Below are positions 6,669 to 14,830 of a DNA stretch of 48,057 nucleotides, one piece after another; the first letter of the stretch is position 1; the number at the start of each line of letters is the position of its first letter. The notes below the pieces were generated by a model that worked only from the letters and a program-made list of their open reading frames with translations, had not been told where the DNA came from and did not search any database. The DNA comes from Clostridia bacterium (GTDB taxonomy: Bacteria; Bacillota; Clostridia; Christensenellales; Aristaeellaceae), in NCBI GenBank assembly GCA_017484085.1, contig JAFUTW010000016.1, positions 1 through 48,057 on the forward strand, in the 5' to 3' direction. The position numbers were made by a program, and so were the translations under genes.

Positions 6669-7787
6669 TTACAGTTCAAGCACGCGGTGACTCTTGCAGC
6701 TGCGGGCGATCAGATCCCAGTCCAGCTCCGCGCCGACGCCGGGCGCATCAGGCACGTGGATGATGCCGTTTTCGTCGATGGGGAGACGGCCCTTCATGGG
6801 GAGGGTGTAATCCTCCTCCGGGACGAAGTACTCAAAGAACTCGCAGTTCTTGATGGCGCAGCTCACATGCAGGTTGACGAGGTCCATGTAATTCATGGTC
6901 GTCGTGTGGATCTCGCAGTTGAGGCCGAAGGCTTCCGCCAGATGCGCGATCTTCAGCGTGCCGGTGATGCCGTCCTTCCAGCTAACATCGGCGCGCACGA
7001 TATCCGCGGCGCGCTGGGCGATGACCTGCGCCACGCCCCAGTGGCACCCCCGGGTGGTTTCCGTCGCGGCGATGGGGATGTCCAGCGTGCGGCACAGCTC
7101 GGTGTACTTCCAGAGCTCGAAATCGCGGAAGGGCTCTTCAAACCAGCGGTACCCAAGGCGCTCCAGCTGGCGGCCGACGCGCACGGCCTCGTCCAGTGTG
7201 TAGTCGCCGACGGGATCGCTCATCAGCATGTAATCGTCCCCGACGGCGCGGCGAACGGCTTCGTGCACCTCCAGGTCGAAGGCGACCGGCCCGCCCGGAT
7301 GCGCTTTATAGCCCTGAATACCCAGCGCCTTGTAGTGCAGCGCTTCGTCCACATAATCCTTTACGGTGGGGTGGAAGTTGCCGCTGGCATAGGCGGGCAG
7401 GGAATCCCGGTAAGCGCCGATGTACTTGTACAGCGGCAGGCCTGCTTCCTTGGCGCAGATATCCCACAGGGCCACATCCACCGGGCCGGGCAGGAAGACG
7501 GGGAAGAAGGCTTCGTGCCTGTCGACGACCCAGAGCTGCTGGAAGATGGCTTCACGGTCGTGCGGATCGCGCCCGAGGACGACCGGGCCGATGCTCTCCT
7601 GCAGGTATGCTTCGCTGAGCGCTCCGCTGCGCGCGGCCATGCAGGTGGCGATGCCTTCGATGCCGGTATCCGTCGTCAGCTTCACAACCAGAACATCCCA
7701 GCCCATCTTGGCGCCGCCCTGGCGTTTTTCATCAAAGAGGCAGCGGCCGCGTTCCACCCACCAGGTTTCGAATTTTGTGATGATCAA
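6669..7787 (-). CDS. enolase-superfamily (mandelate racemase/muconate lactonizing type) dehydratase
   Basis: The product has 372 residues. I chose the TTG start at 7787 because AGGAGG lies seven bases upstream; upstream residues would run through the divergent promoter. The capping domain (1-120) has LPGPVDVALWDICAKEAG. The barrel has GYKAHPGG in place of the KxK motif, then the metal ligands in MSDPVGD, FEEPF and AATETTRG, and a His in CEIHTTTM as likely general base. A KxH in place of KxK marks acid-sugar dehydratase-like subgroups rather than mandelate racemase. It is probably first in an operon with the SDR gene. The exact sugar acid is unknown. Confidence 0.88.
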   Translation of the reverse strand: MIITKFETWWVERGRCLFDEKRQGGAKMGWDVLVVKLTTDTGIEGIATCMAARSGALSEAYLQESIGPVVLGRDPHDREAIFQQLWVVDRHEAFFPVFLPGPVDVALWDICAKEAGLPLYKYIGAYRDSLPAYASGNFHPTVKDYVDEALHYKALGIQGYKAHPGGPVAFDLEVHEAVRRAVGDDYMLMSDPVGDYTLDEAVRVGRQLERLGYRWFEEPFRDFELWKYTELCRTLDIPIAATETTRGCHWGVAQVIAQRAADIVRADVSWKDGITGTLKIAHLAEAFGLNCEIHTTTMNYMDLVNLHVSCAIKNCEFFEYFVPEEDYTLPMKGRLPIDENGIIHVPDAPGVGAELDWDLIARSCKSHRVLEL

Positions 7788-7838
7788 AGCGATTCCTCCT
7801 GTCTTGGTCGATTTACTGTCGTCTGAGGTGATGCGGTG

Positions 7839-7847
7839 TGGTATAAT
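7839..7847 (+). promoter_or_regulatory. extended -10 promoter of the RraA-like gene
   Basis: TGGTATAAT is a perfect extended -10 element, 52 bases before the chosen ATG at 7899. There is no good -35 box, which extended -10 promoters do not need. It lies in the divergent space between the enolase-type and RraA-like genes. Confidence 0.65.
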
Positions 7848-7898
7848 GAGAGGGTAATGAAGATGCATCCGAAGGATGCGGAAAGCGAGGGAGATTCA

Positions 7899-8606
7899 AT
7901 GGCACTTTGGAAAGACTACCATGAAATGCTGCAGCAGATGAAGGAGAAGCTCTATACCCCGGTCGTCGGGGATATACTGGATGCTATGGGGTATAAGCAC
8001 CAGTTTCTCCCGGCCCAGATCCGCCCACTGGCCTGCCAGGTGCCTGCGGAAGTGATCGCTCCGATGGGAGAGCGGGAAAACCGCCTGAAGGTGGCCGGCT
8101 TTGCCTGCACGGTGCTGGAGAACGACGTTTTCGGCGTGCCGAAGAAGCCCTTCGGCTACCTGACGGAGGCGCTGGACCAGCTGCAGCCGGACGAGATCTA
8201 CGTGGCGACCGGCGCGCACAACAGCGCCCTGTGGGGCGAACTGCTGACGGCGACGGCCAAGAGCCGCGGTGCGGCCGGCGCTGTGCTGGACGGCTACAGC
8301 CGGGATACGCCGCAGGTGCTGGAACAGAACTTCCCGGTCTTCTGCAGCGGCGTGTGGGCGCAGGACTCCTCCGTGCGCACCTATGTGTTCGACTTCCGCT
8401 GCGATATCGAGATCGGCCAGGTCACCATCCACGACGGCGACATCGTCTTCGGCGATGTGGACGGCGTGCTGATCATCCCGAAGGAGGTCGCGCCGGAGGT
8501 GATCGAAAAGGCGCTGGAGAAAGCCTCCAAGGAAAAGACGATGCGCAAGGCAATCGAGGGAGGCATGAGCAGTACGGAGGCTTTTAGGACCTTCGGCGTC
8601 CTCTGA
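7899..8606 (+). CDS. RraA-family protein (HMG/oxaloacetate-aldolase-like)
   Basis: The product has 235 residues and starts at an ATG with GAGGGAG six bases upstream. The RraA fold motifs are present: VVGDILDAMG at the start, ATGAHNSALWGELLTATA, GAVLDGYSRDT (the usual DGxxRD substrate loop) and GDIVFGDVDGVLIIPKE. Relatives include 4-hydroxy-4-methyl-2-oxoglutarate/oxaloacetate aldolases and, without aldolase activity, RNase E inhibitors. In a sugar-acid locus an aldolase or decarboxylase role is more likely. It is divergent from the enolase/SDR pair and followed by a strong terminator. Confidence 0.85.
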   Translation: MALWKDYHEMLQQMKEKLYTPVVGDILDAMGYKHQFLPAQIRPLACQVPAEVIAPMGERENRLKVAGFACTVLENDVFGVPKKPFGYLTEALDQLQPDEIYVATGAHNSALWGELLTATAKSRGAAGAVLDGYSRDTPQVLEQNFPVFCSGVWAQDSSVRTYVFDFRCDIEIGQVTIHDGDIVFGDVDGVLIIPKEVAPEVIEKALEKASKEKTMRKAIEGGMSSTEAFRTFGVL

Positions 8607-8618
8607 GCACTCCCCCAA

Positions 8619-8647
8619 AGAAAGCGGGCAGCCGCTTTCTTTTTTTA
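8619..8647 (+). terminator. rho-independent terminator of the RraA-like gene
   Basis: A 9-bp stem, AGAAAGCGG with CCGCTTTCT, has a 4-base loop and is followed by an unbroken T run. Confidence 0.9.
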
Positions 8648-8654
8648 TAGCTGC

Positions 8655-9287
8655 TCAGCGCAGGGACTGCATGAGCGCGATCATCGAGGTGTTGATGTGT
8701 GCGGTGATGCTGGCGCGGATCTGCTCCCTGTCCTCGCTGAGCAGCGCGCGCAGGATGCGCTCATGCTCCGTGCCGTTTTCGGTGCGCTGCGTCTTGCCGC
8801 GCATGGCGGCGTAGATGGCGAGCCGGTACTGGTGCCACATCAGATCGGTAAAGATGGCGGTGAGCCGCCGGTTGTTCGCGGCTGAAACCAGATAGGTGTG
8901 AAAATCGATGTCCAGCGAATAGAAGGCGGCATCGCTCTCCTCCATCGCGCGGCGGAGACCGTCCCGGTAAGAGAGAAGCTTCGCCTTGGAGTAAAGGGGA
9001 CAGTAGGCAGCAGCGACCGCGGGCTCGATCAGCTTGCGCGTCTGATAAAGGTTGGAGACCAGCTCTTCGGAAAAGGGAGAGATCCGCATACCGCGCCGCG
9101 GGTAGATCTCAACCAGTTCTTCCTTCTGCAGCTGCAGGAGCGTCTCCCGGATCGGCGTCCTTCCGAAAGGCAGCTCCTCATATAGCTGCTTTTCGGAGAT
9201 TTCCTGTCCGGGCAGGTAGCGGCAGTTGTAAATAGCGTCCTTGAGGAAGGCATAAACCTGCTGCGTCTGTGTTCTGCTGTCTGACAT
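8655..9287 (-). CDS. GntR-family regulator, FadR/FCD subfamily
   Basis: The product has 210 residues and starts at an ATG with AGGAG ten bases upstream. The N-terminal winged helix has ISEKQLYEELPFGRTPIRETLL and the GntR signature RTPIRE. Residues 75-205 are the FCD ligand domain, with metal-type ligands in SLDIDFHTYL, EHERIL and ITAHINTS. FCD regulators bind sugar acids or carboxylates and usually repress catabolic operons. A palindrome TCTGACATATCAGA overlaps its own start codon and recurs upstream of the divergent operon, so I infer autoregulation and control of 9599-14629. Confidence 0.92.
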   Translation of the reverse strand: MSDSRTQTQQVYAFLKDAIYNCRYLPGQEISEKQLYEELPFGRTPIRETLLQLQKEELVEIYPRRGMRISPFSEELVSNLYQTRKLIEPAVAAAYCPLYSKAKLLSYRDGLRRAMEESDAAFYSLDIDFHTYLVSAANNRRLTAIFTDLMWHQYRLAIYAAMRGKTQRTENGTEHERILRALLSEDREQIRASITAHINTSMIALMQSLR

Positions 9288-9293
9288 ATCAGA
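9280..9293. promoter_or_regulatory. operator copy 1 (regulator start codon)
   Basis: TCTGACATATCAGA has TCTGA/TCAGA half-sites with a 4-base centre. It overlaps the ATG of the GntR-type gene, a position suited to autorepression. Confidence 0.7.
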
Positions 9294-9334
9294 ATTTCTC
9301 CTCTGATCATTATATAATTTAATCGCTAAGCAGC

Positions 9335-9363
9335 ATTATAAATCAAAGTAAGAGAAAATACAA
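9335..9363 (-). promoter_or_regulatory. probable promoter of the GntR/FCD gene
   Basis: On the minus strand TATAAT (9340-9335) is preceded at 17 bases by TTGTAT. A second TATAAT lies at 9314-9309 without a good -35 box. Both are in the right place for the regulator gene, so the choice is uncertain. Confidence 0.45.
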
Positions 9364-9387
9364 CCAAAATACACGCTAAAAGTTGCA

Positions 9388-9403
9388 TTCTGATATATCA
9401 GAA
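9388..9403. promoter_or_regulatory. operator copy 2 (perfect 16-bp palindrome)
   Basis: TTCTGATATATCAGAA is a perfect 16-base palindrome in the middle of the 311-base divergent space. It carries the same TCTGA/TCAGA arms as copies 1 and 3. Confidence 0.75.
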
Positions 9404-9499
9404 ATGAATGAGGGTGAATTTCACGAGCTGATTATACTACAGATTTCACTAACGGAAAAGATGGAACCCATAAAAATTTAAAATAATTGGAATTAAATA

Positions 9500-9528
9500 T
9501 TGCAGGAAGTACAAAAAGATGATAGAAT
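9500..9528 (+). promoter_or_regulatory. promoter of the enolase/ADH/TRAP operon
   Basis: TTGCAG, a 17-base spacer and TAGAAT form a good sigma-A promoter, 71 bases before the first gene. Operator copy 3 starts three bases after the -10 box and would cover the transcription start. Confidence 0.75.
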
Positions 9529-9531
9529 GTG

Positions 9532-9545
9532 CCTGACATATCAGA
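9532..9545. promoter_or_regulatory. operator copy 3 over the transcription start
   Basis: CCTGACATATCAGA shares CTGACATATCAGA with copy 1. It lies directly downstream of the TAGAAT box, the classic place for a repressor. A weaker copy, GGACATGTCAGA, lies at 11715-11726 before dctP. Confidence 0.72.
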
Positions 9546-9598
9546 AATGAGATGATTAGGCGCTGACTGTGACACGGTGAAGAACGGAGGGAAATACC

Positions 9599-10687
9599 AT
9601 GGAAGCTGCAAGAATCAAGGATCTGCGCATCTACAGCGCGCTGTCCAGCATCACGAAACCCATTGCGGACTCCACACACGATATCTCCAAGATCGCCTTT
9701 TACGTCCTGGAGGTTGAGACGGAGAGCGGCGTTGTGGGACAGAGCAATCTGCTCTCCTTCCACTACAGCCCGAAAGCCATCGAAGGCGCGCTGAAGGATC
9801 TGGCTGCGTTTGTGCTGCCCCGCGGATACGCCGTCAATGAGACGCGCCGCATCCAGAAGGAAGTGGAGATGGAGCACGAGTACTTCGGCATCGTCGGCCT
9901 GCAGCGCTGGGCGCTGGCCGCGCTGAACACCGCGTGCTGGGACGCATGGGCGCGTCTGCTCCACCAGCCGGTTTGGAAGGTGCTGGGCGGCAGCATGCAG
10001 AAGATCCCAGTATACGGCAGCGGCGGATGGATCAGCTATTCCGACGAGGAGCTGCTGGAAGAGGTGCTGGACTACAAGTCCCGCGGCTTCACGGCGGTGA
10101 AGATCAAGGTCGGCTCGCCCGACATGGAGCGCGATATCCGCAGGCTGAACAAGTGCCGCGAGGCGCTGGGCAGCGGCGTCAAGATCATGATGGACGCCAA
10201 CCAGGGCATGGATGTGCCCAGCTCCGTGGCGCTCATCCATGCGGTGGAGCACCTGGGCATCTTCTGGTTCGAGGAGCCGGTGCGCAATGACGATTTTGAA
10301 GGATACGCGACCATCCACAGCAAGACGAAGGTTTCCCTGGCGATGGGCGAGCGCGAGTATTCCACGGTGGCCCTGCGCGAACTGATCGGCCGCCGTGCGC
10401 TGGATCTCTGGCAGCCCGATCTCATCCGCCTGGGCGGTGTGGATGCCTGGCGTGATTCCGCTGCCCTGGCGGAGGCGTACAACATCCCGGTGCTGCCCCA
10501 TTATTACAAGGACTACGACGTGCCGCTGCTGTGCACCATCAAAAAGCCGTTCGGCGCGGAGTCCTTCGACTGGATCGACGGCATCATCGACAACACGATG
10601 CGCATCGAAAACGGCTTTGCCTATCCGCGCGAGGGCGAGGGCTGGGGCTTCCGCTTCAAGCCGGAAGCGCTGCAGGAGGTAAAGTAA
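9599..10687 (+). CDS. enolase-superfamily (mandelate racemase/muconate lactonizing type) enzyme
   Basis: The product has 362 residues and starts at an ATG with GGAGGG upstream. The barrel motifs are all visible: TAVKIKVGSPD (KxK catalytic lysines, about residues 163-169), MMDANQGMD, WFEEPV and MGEREYST (three metal ligands), then LIRLGGVDAW and LPHYYKDYDV near the end. It differs clearly from the enzyme at 6669-7787, which has KxH, so the two are not recent duplicates. It is the first gene of an operon with a zinc dehydrogenase and a TRAP transporter. It likely dehydrates or epimerises an imported sugar acid. Confidence 0.9.
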   Translation: MEAARIKDLRIYSALSSITKPIADSTHDISKIAFYVLEVETESGVVGQSNLLSFHYSPKAIEGALKDLAAFVLPRGYAVNETRRIQKEVEMEHEYFGIVGLQRWALAALNTACWDAWARLLHQPVWKVLGGSMQKIPVYGSGGWISYSDEELLEEVLDYKSRGFTAVKIKVGSPDMERDIRRLNKCREALGSGVKIMMDANQGMDVPSSVALIHAVEHLGIFWFEEPVRNDDFEGYATIHSKTKVSLAMGEREYSTVALRELIGRRALDLWQPDLIRLGGVDAWRDSAALAEAYNIPVLPHYYKDYDVPLLCTIKKPFGAESFDWIDGIIDNTMRIENGFAYPREGEGWGFRFKPEALQEVK

Positions 10688-10688
10688 A

Positions 10689-11702
10689 ATGCGTGCGGTA
10701 TGGATGCCGGAACCCTGGCATGTTGAGGTCCGTGAGACCGAAAAGCCCGTCCGCAAGGACGGCGAGACGCTGCTCCGCCTGAGAATGGGCGGCATCTGCG
10801 GCAGCGACCTGGGCAGCTACCGCGGCAAGAGCGCTTACATGAAGTACCCGAACATCATCGGACATGAGTTCGCCGCGGAGGTCGTGGAGACGGATTCTCC
10901 CGACCTGCATTCCGGCCAGCTGGTGACGGTCAATCCCTACTTCAACTGCGGGAAGTGCTACGCCTGCCGGCGCGGCTTCGTCCACTGCTGCATCAACAAT
11001 CAGACGATGGGCGTGCAGCGGGAAGGCGCGTTTGCGGAGTACATCACGGTGCCGACCGTCCGCGTTTACGACGGAACGGGGATTGATCCCAGGGAGCTGG
11101 CGCTGGTGGAGCCCTTCTGCATCAGCCATCACGGCGTTTCGCGCGCGGAGATCAAGCCGGGCGAGCGCGTGCTGGTGATGGGCGGCGGCGCTATCGGCAT
11201 CCTGGCGGCGCTGACGGCGCACCTGCAGGGTGCGAAGGTATACCTCTGCGACATCGCGAAAGAAAAGCTGGACTTCATCGGCGCGAACTTCCCCGTGGAC
11301 GGCGTCGTGCTGAACGAAGGGCCGGAAGCGCTGGAGGCGGAAGGCATGCGCCTCACGGACGGGGACGGATTTGACGTGACGGTGGAGGCGGCCGGCGTAC
11401 CGGAGTCCTTTGTGGACTGCGTGAAGCTCGCGGCCAGCCGCGGCCGCCTCATCCAGATCGGCGTCAGCGCCCGGAATGCGGACTTCCCCTTCCTGCTGCT
11501 GCAGAAGAAGGAGCTTACGGCGATGGGCTCCCGCGCGGCGACGAAGGGCGATTTCATGAAGACGATGGACTATGTACGCAGGGGAGAGGCGCCGCTTTCC
11601 CGGCTGATCTCGAAGACCTACCCGATGGCGGACGCCGCCCAGGCCTTCCGGGATCTTGATGAGCACGCGGGCTCCTACATCAAAATGGAGCTTGAGTTTT
11701 AA
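10689..11702 (+). CDS. zinc-binding alcohol dehydrogenase (MDR family)
   Basis: The product has 337 residues and starts one base after the previous stop, with AGGAGG in the end of that gene. Motifs: catalytic-zinc GGICGSD and IIGHEFAAEVV, structural-zinc cysteines in NPYFNCGKCYACRRGFVHCC, VEPFCISHHGV and the NAD-binding VMGGGAIGILAAL. It resembles sorbitol, L-threonine and galactonate-type dehydrogenases. Its probable job is NAD-dependent oxidation of a polyol or sugar acid in the same pathway as the enolase-type enzyme. Confidence 0.9.
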   Translation: MRAVWMPEPWHVEVRETEKPVRKDGETLLRLRMGGICGSDLGSYRGKSAYMKYPNIIGHEFAAEVVETDSPDLHSGQLVTVNPYFNCGKCYACRRGFVHCCINNQTMGVQREGAFAEYITVPTVRVYDGTGIDPRELALVEPFCISHHGVSRAEIKPGERVLVMGGGAIGILAALTAHLQGAKVYLCDIAKEKLDFIGANFPVDGVVLNEGPEALEAEGMRLTDGDGFDVTVEAAGVPESFVDCVKLAASRGRLIQIGVSARNADFPFLLLQKKELTAMGSRAATKGDFMKTMDYVRRGEAPLSRLISKTYPMADAAQAFRDLDEHAGSYIKMELEF

Positions 11703-11746
11703 AAGGAAACCCACGGACATGTCAGAAAAGAAAGGATGGTAGTCAC

Positions 11747-12748
11747 ATGAAGAAACTGCTGACCCTGGCCCTCGCGCTGGCCCTCATGCTCACCTGCTGC
11801 CTCGCGCTGGCGGATGACGTGCTGGAAATCAACATCGGCTTCGAAAACACCCTGGAAGAGCCGATCGGACAGGCCCTCGTCAAATGGCAGGAGCTGCTCG
11901 ATGAGCAGTCCGGCGGAACGATGCACATCAACCTCTTCCCGAACAGCTCTCTGGGCTCCAAGGTCGAGCTGATCGACCAGATGGTGATGGGCGAGAACAT
12001 CATCACCATCGCGGACGGCGCCTTCTATGCGGATTACGGCGTGCCGGATCTCGGCATCCTTTACGGGCCCTTCTTCTTCGGCACCTGGGATGAGGTCTGG
12101 ACGCTGCTGGATTCCGACTGGTATGCCGAGCAGCATGCGAAGCTGGCGGAAAAAGGCATCTACGTCATCTCTTCCAACTGGGTATACGGCGAGCGCGAGC
12201 TCATGACCAAGACCAAGGTCGTCATGCCTGAGGATGTCAAGGGCATGAAGATCCGCCTGGCCAACTCCAAGATCTACCTGGAAGGCTTCAACGCGCTGGG
12301 CGCGACCGCGATCGGCATGGCGCTGGGCGATGTCTACCAGGCGCTGCAGACCGGCACCATCGACGGCGTTGAGAACCCGCTGTCCACCCTGTGGGGCCAG
12401 AGCTTCCAGGAGGTCAACAAGTTCATCCTAATGACCGGCCACATCAAGAACTTCACCACTTGGTGCGCGGGCACCGACTGGTTCACCAGCCTCACCGAAG
12501 AGCAGCAGGCGCTGCTGATCAAGACCGGCAACGAGGCGGGCCTCTACAACAACGAGCTGCAGGAAGCGGCGATCGACGGCTACAAGCAGAAGATGATCGA
12601 CGCGGGCGTCGAGATCACCGACCTGACCCCCGAGCAGATGGCTGCCTGGCAGGAAGCTGCGGTCAGCTTCTACGATCTGGGCGACGAATTCGGCTGGACG
12701 CCGGGCCTCTACGACACCGTGAAGGCCGCCATGACCAAAGCGGAGTAA
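11747..12748 (+). CDS. dctP: TRAP transporter substrate-binding protein DctP
   Basis: The product has 333 residues with a signal peptide (MKKLLTLALALALMLTCCLALA, cleaved near ALADD). A lipoprotein-type cysteine pair is present but the context is not a clean lipobox. DctP features: MHINLFPNSSLGSKVELIDQ, then MKIRLANSKIYLEGFNALGA with the conserved Arg that binds the carboxylate, and GTIDGVENPLSTLW. It delivers an organic acid to the DctQM permease encoded next. The uronate-binding subgroup is a fair guess from the neighbouring enolases and dehydrogenases. Confidence 0.93.
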   Translation: MKKLLTLALALALMLTCCLALADDVLEINIGFENTLEEPIGQALVKWQELLDEQSGGTMHINLFPNSSLGSKVELIDQMVMGENIITIADGAFYADYGVPDLGILYGPFFFGTWDEVWTLLDSDWYAEQHAKLAEKGIYVISSNWVYGERELMTKTKVVMPEDVKGMKIRLANSKIYLEGFNALGATAIGMALGDVYQALQTGTIDGVENPLSTLWGQSFQEVNKFILMTGHIKNFTTWCAGTDWFTSLTEEQQALLIKTGNEAGLYNNELQEAAIDGYKQKMIDAGVEITDLTPEQMAAWQEAAVSFYDLGDEFGWTPGLYDTVKAAMTKAE

Positions 12749-12773
12749 AAGCCTGAACCGATATCCGTTACAC

Positions 12774-12799
12774 CCCGCCGCCGCTAATACGGCGGCGGG
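12774..12799 (+). other. GC-rich stem-loop between dctP and dctQ
   Basis: A perfect 10-bp stem, CCCGCCGCCG with CGGCGGCGGG, has a 6-base loop and is followed by CTTTG rather than a T run. Such stems after binding-protein genes often protect the upstream mRNA and lower expression of the membrane genes. Partial termination is the alternative. Confidence 0.6.
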
Positions 12800-12833
12800 C
12801 TTTGAAACGGGATGATTCCGAGGTGATGCAACA

Positions 12834-13340
12834 ATGAAAAAGAAAGACCTCCTGCTGAAGATCCTGGGCAATGCAGAGGCTGCCGTAGCCGGCGTCGTCA
12901 TGGTCGCGCTGGTGCTGGCAACCTTCCTCGGTGTATTTGCCCGGTACATCTTCAACAAACCGTTCAACTGGCTTGAGGAGATGCAGATGGCTGCGATGGT
13001 GTGGGTCAGCTTCCTCATGGCAGGCGTCTGCTTTCGCAGGGGCAGCCACGTGGCCATCGAGATCGTCGTGGATTCGCTGCCGGAAAAGGTGCAGCGCGTC
13101 ATCGAGATCCTCATCGCCGTTGTGGTCTACTTCGTGCTGATCTATTTCTTCCGGTCCTCTATGAAGTACATTCAGCTGTTTGTGAAAACGGGGCGCAAAA
13201 CGCCGATCCTGCAGATCCCGTACAGTTACGTCTACGGTATCGGGCCGGTCGGTTCCATACTGATGATGATTTCCTATACCGTGATGCTGGTGCAGAAGAT
13301 CGCGGGCTGGCGCAACGGAGGGAAGGGGGCTGAAGCATGA
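12834..13340 (+). CDS. dctQ: TRAP transporter small membrane subunit DctQ
   Basis: The product has 168 residues and four membrane segments (about 17-38, 50-68, 86-107, 127-148). FARYIFNKPFNWLEEMQMAA is the DctQ signature. It pairs with DctM in sodium-driven uptake. Its stop overlaps the dctM start by four bases (ATGA). Confidence 0.9.
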   Translation: MKKKDLLLKILGNAEAAVAGVVMVALVLATFLGVFARYIFNKPFNWLEEMQMAAMVWVSFLMAGVCFRRGSHVAIEIVVDSLPEKVQRVIEILIAVVVYFVLIYFFRSSMKYIQLFVKTGRKTPILQIPYSYVYGIGPVGSILMMISYTVMLVQKIAGWRNGGKGAEA

Positions 13341-14629
13341 GCGCTGCAGTTATCGTCATGGTCATCCTCCTGCTCGTCTTCCTCTTCATGAAGGTTCCTG
13401 TGTTTATCGCGGTTTTCGGGGCGTCGGCTGCGTACTTCATCATGACGCCGAAGACCAACATCATGGTGTTTGCCCAGCAGGCGATCACGGGCACGGAGGG
13501 GATCTCCCTGCTGGCGATCCCGTTCTTCGTCGCTGCCGGTGCGCTGATGAACTATACGGGCGTGACCCGCAGGATCATGAACTTCTGCAAGGTTGTTACG
13601 GGGCGGATGCACGGCGGCCTGGCACAGGTCAACGTGCTGCTGTCCACCCTCATGGGCGGCCTGTCCGGCTCCGCGCTTGCGGATGCGGCGATGGAAGCCA
13701 AAATGCTCGTGCCCGAGATGGAGCGCGGCGGTTTCTCCAAGCCCTTTTCTGCGGTGGTAACGGCGGCCTCCTCTATGATCACGCCGCTGATCCCGCCCGG
13801 AATCTGCCTGATCCTCTACGGCTGCATCGCCAATATTTCCATCGGCAAGCTGTTTGTGGCCGGCGTCGGACCGGGCGTGCTGCTCTGCGTATCCATGATG
13901 CTGCTGGTGTCCAGGATCTCCAAAAAGCGCGGGTACGGCTCCATCCGCAAGGAGAAGATGACCGGCAAGATGTTCTTCGGCTCGCTGAAGCCGGCATTTC
14001 TGCCGCTCATGCTGCCGATCATCATCATCGGCGGTATCCGCATCGGCGTCTTTACCGCGACGGAAGCGGGTTCTGTGGCGATCATGTATGCGCTGCTGCT
14101 GGGCATCCTGTACCGGGAGCTCAGCTGGAAGGACTTCCTCAAGGCGGTTCAGGAGACGCTCATCACCACCTCATCCATCCTGCTCATCGTCGCGGCGGCA
14201 AGCACCTTCTCCTGGGTGCTGACCAAGGAGCAGCTGCCGCAGCGGCTCACGGCCTGGATGATCGAGCACATCCACAACAAGTGGGTCTTCCTGGTGGCGG
14301 TGGATGTCTTCCTCATCATCGTGGGCATGTTCATCGAGGGCAACGCCTCCATGATCATCCTGGTGCCGCTGTTTGCGCCGGTGGCTGCTGCCTACGGCAT
14401 CGACCCGATCCACTTCGCCGTGATGTTCATCTTCGCGAACATGATCGGCGCCTTCACTCCGCCGATGGGAACGCTGATGTTCGTCGTGTGTTCGGTGACA
14501 AAATGCGGTACGAAGGACTTCATCAAAGAAGCGGTCCCCTTCTATCTGCTCTGCGCGCTGGATCTTGCGTTTTTGACCTTTGTGCCGTTCTATTCGACCT
14601 TCCTGGTCAGGCTGATCTTCGGAGCATGA
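13337..14629 (+). CDS. dctM: TRAP transporter large permease DctM
   Basis: The product has 430 residues with 11-12 hydrophobic segments, the usual size. It begins with VMVILLLVFLFMKVPVFIAV and has GGLSGSALADAAMEAKMLVPEM and SSMITPLIPPGICLILYG, which are conserved in DctM, plus GAFTPPMGTLMFV near the end. It forms the transport channel with DctQ. A strong terminator follows at 14672, so the operon 9599-14629 is complete. Confidence 0.93.
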   Translation: MSAAVIVMVILLLVFLFMKVPVFIAVFGASAAYFIMTPKTNIMVFAQQAITGTEGISLLAIPFFVAAGALMNYTGVTRRIMNFCKVVTGRMHGGLAQVNVLLSTLMGGLSGSALADAAMEAKMLVPEMERGGFSKPFSAVVTAASSMITPLIPPGICLILYGCIANISIGKLFVAGVGPGVLLCVSMMLLVSRISKKRGYGSIRKEKMTGKMFFGSLKPAFLPLMLPIIIIGGIRIGVFTATEAGSVAIMYALLLGILYRELSWKDFLKAVQETLITTSSILLIVAAASTFSWVLTKEQLPQRLTAWMIEHIHNKWVFLVAVDVFLIIVGMFIEGNASMIILVPLFAPVAAAYGIDPIHFAVMFIFANMIGAFTPPMGTLMFVVCSVTKCGTKDFIKEAVPFYLLCALDLAFLTFVPFYSTFLVRLIFGA

Positions 14630-14671
14630 CCCGGAGAGGCCGGAAGTCCCGGCAAACCGGTTCACCGTTTT

Positions 14672-14698
14672 CGCCCTTCCGCAACGGAAGGGCGTTTT
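14672..14698 (+). terminator. terminator of the enolase/TRAP operon
   Basis: A perfect 10-bp stem, CGCCCTTCCG with CGGAAGGGCG, has a 3-base loop and is followed by TTTT. Confidence 0.9.
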
Positions 14699-14830
14699 CT
14701 CTTGGCGCAAAAGGGCGGCAAAGCGCCCGAGGCTTGACAGATAAAACACGTACGGTTAAAATGTCATTTGGATATCTATATGGATTTTAGCCCGAAGGGA
14801 GGAGGCTCCATACCGGAGCCTGTGGGGGAT

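Noticed and set aside
10689-11702. Threonine dehydrogenase assignment
   Set aside because: Only general zinc-MDR motifs are visible, and the neighbouring genes point to sugar-acid metabolism, so I left the substrate open.
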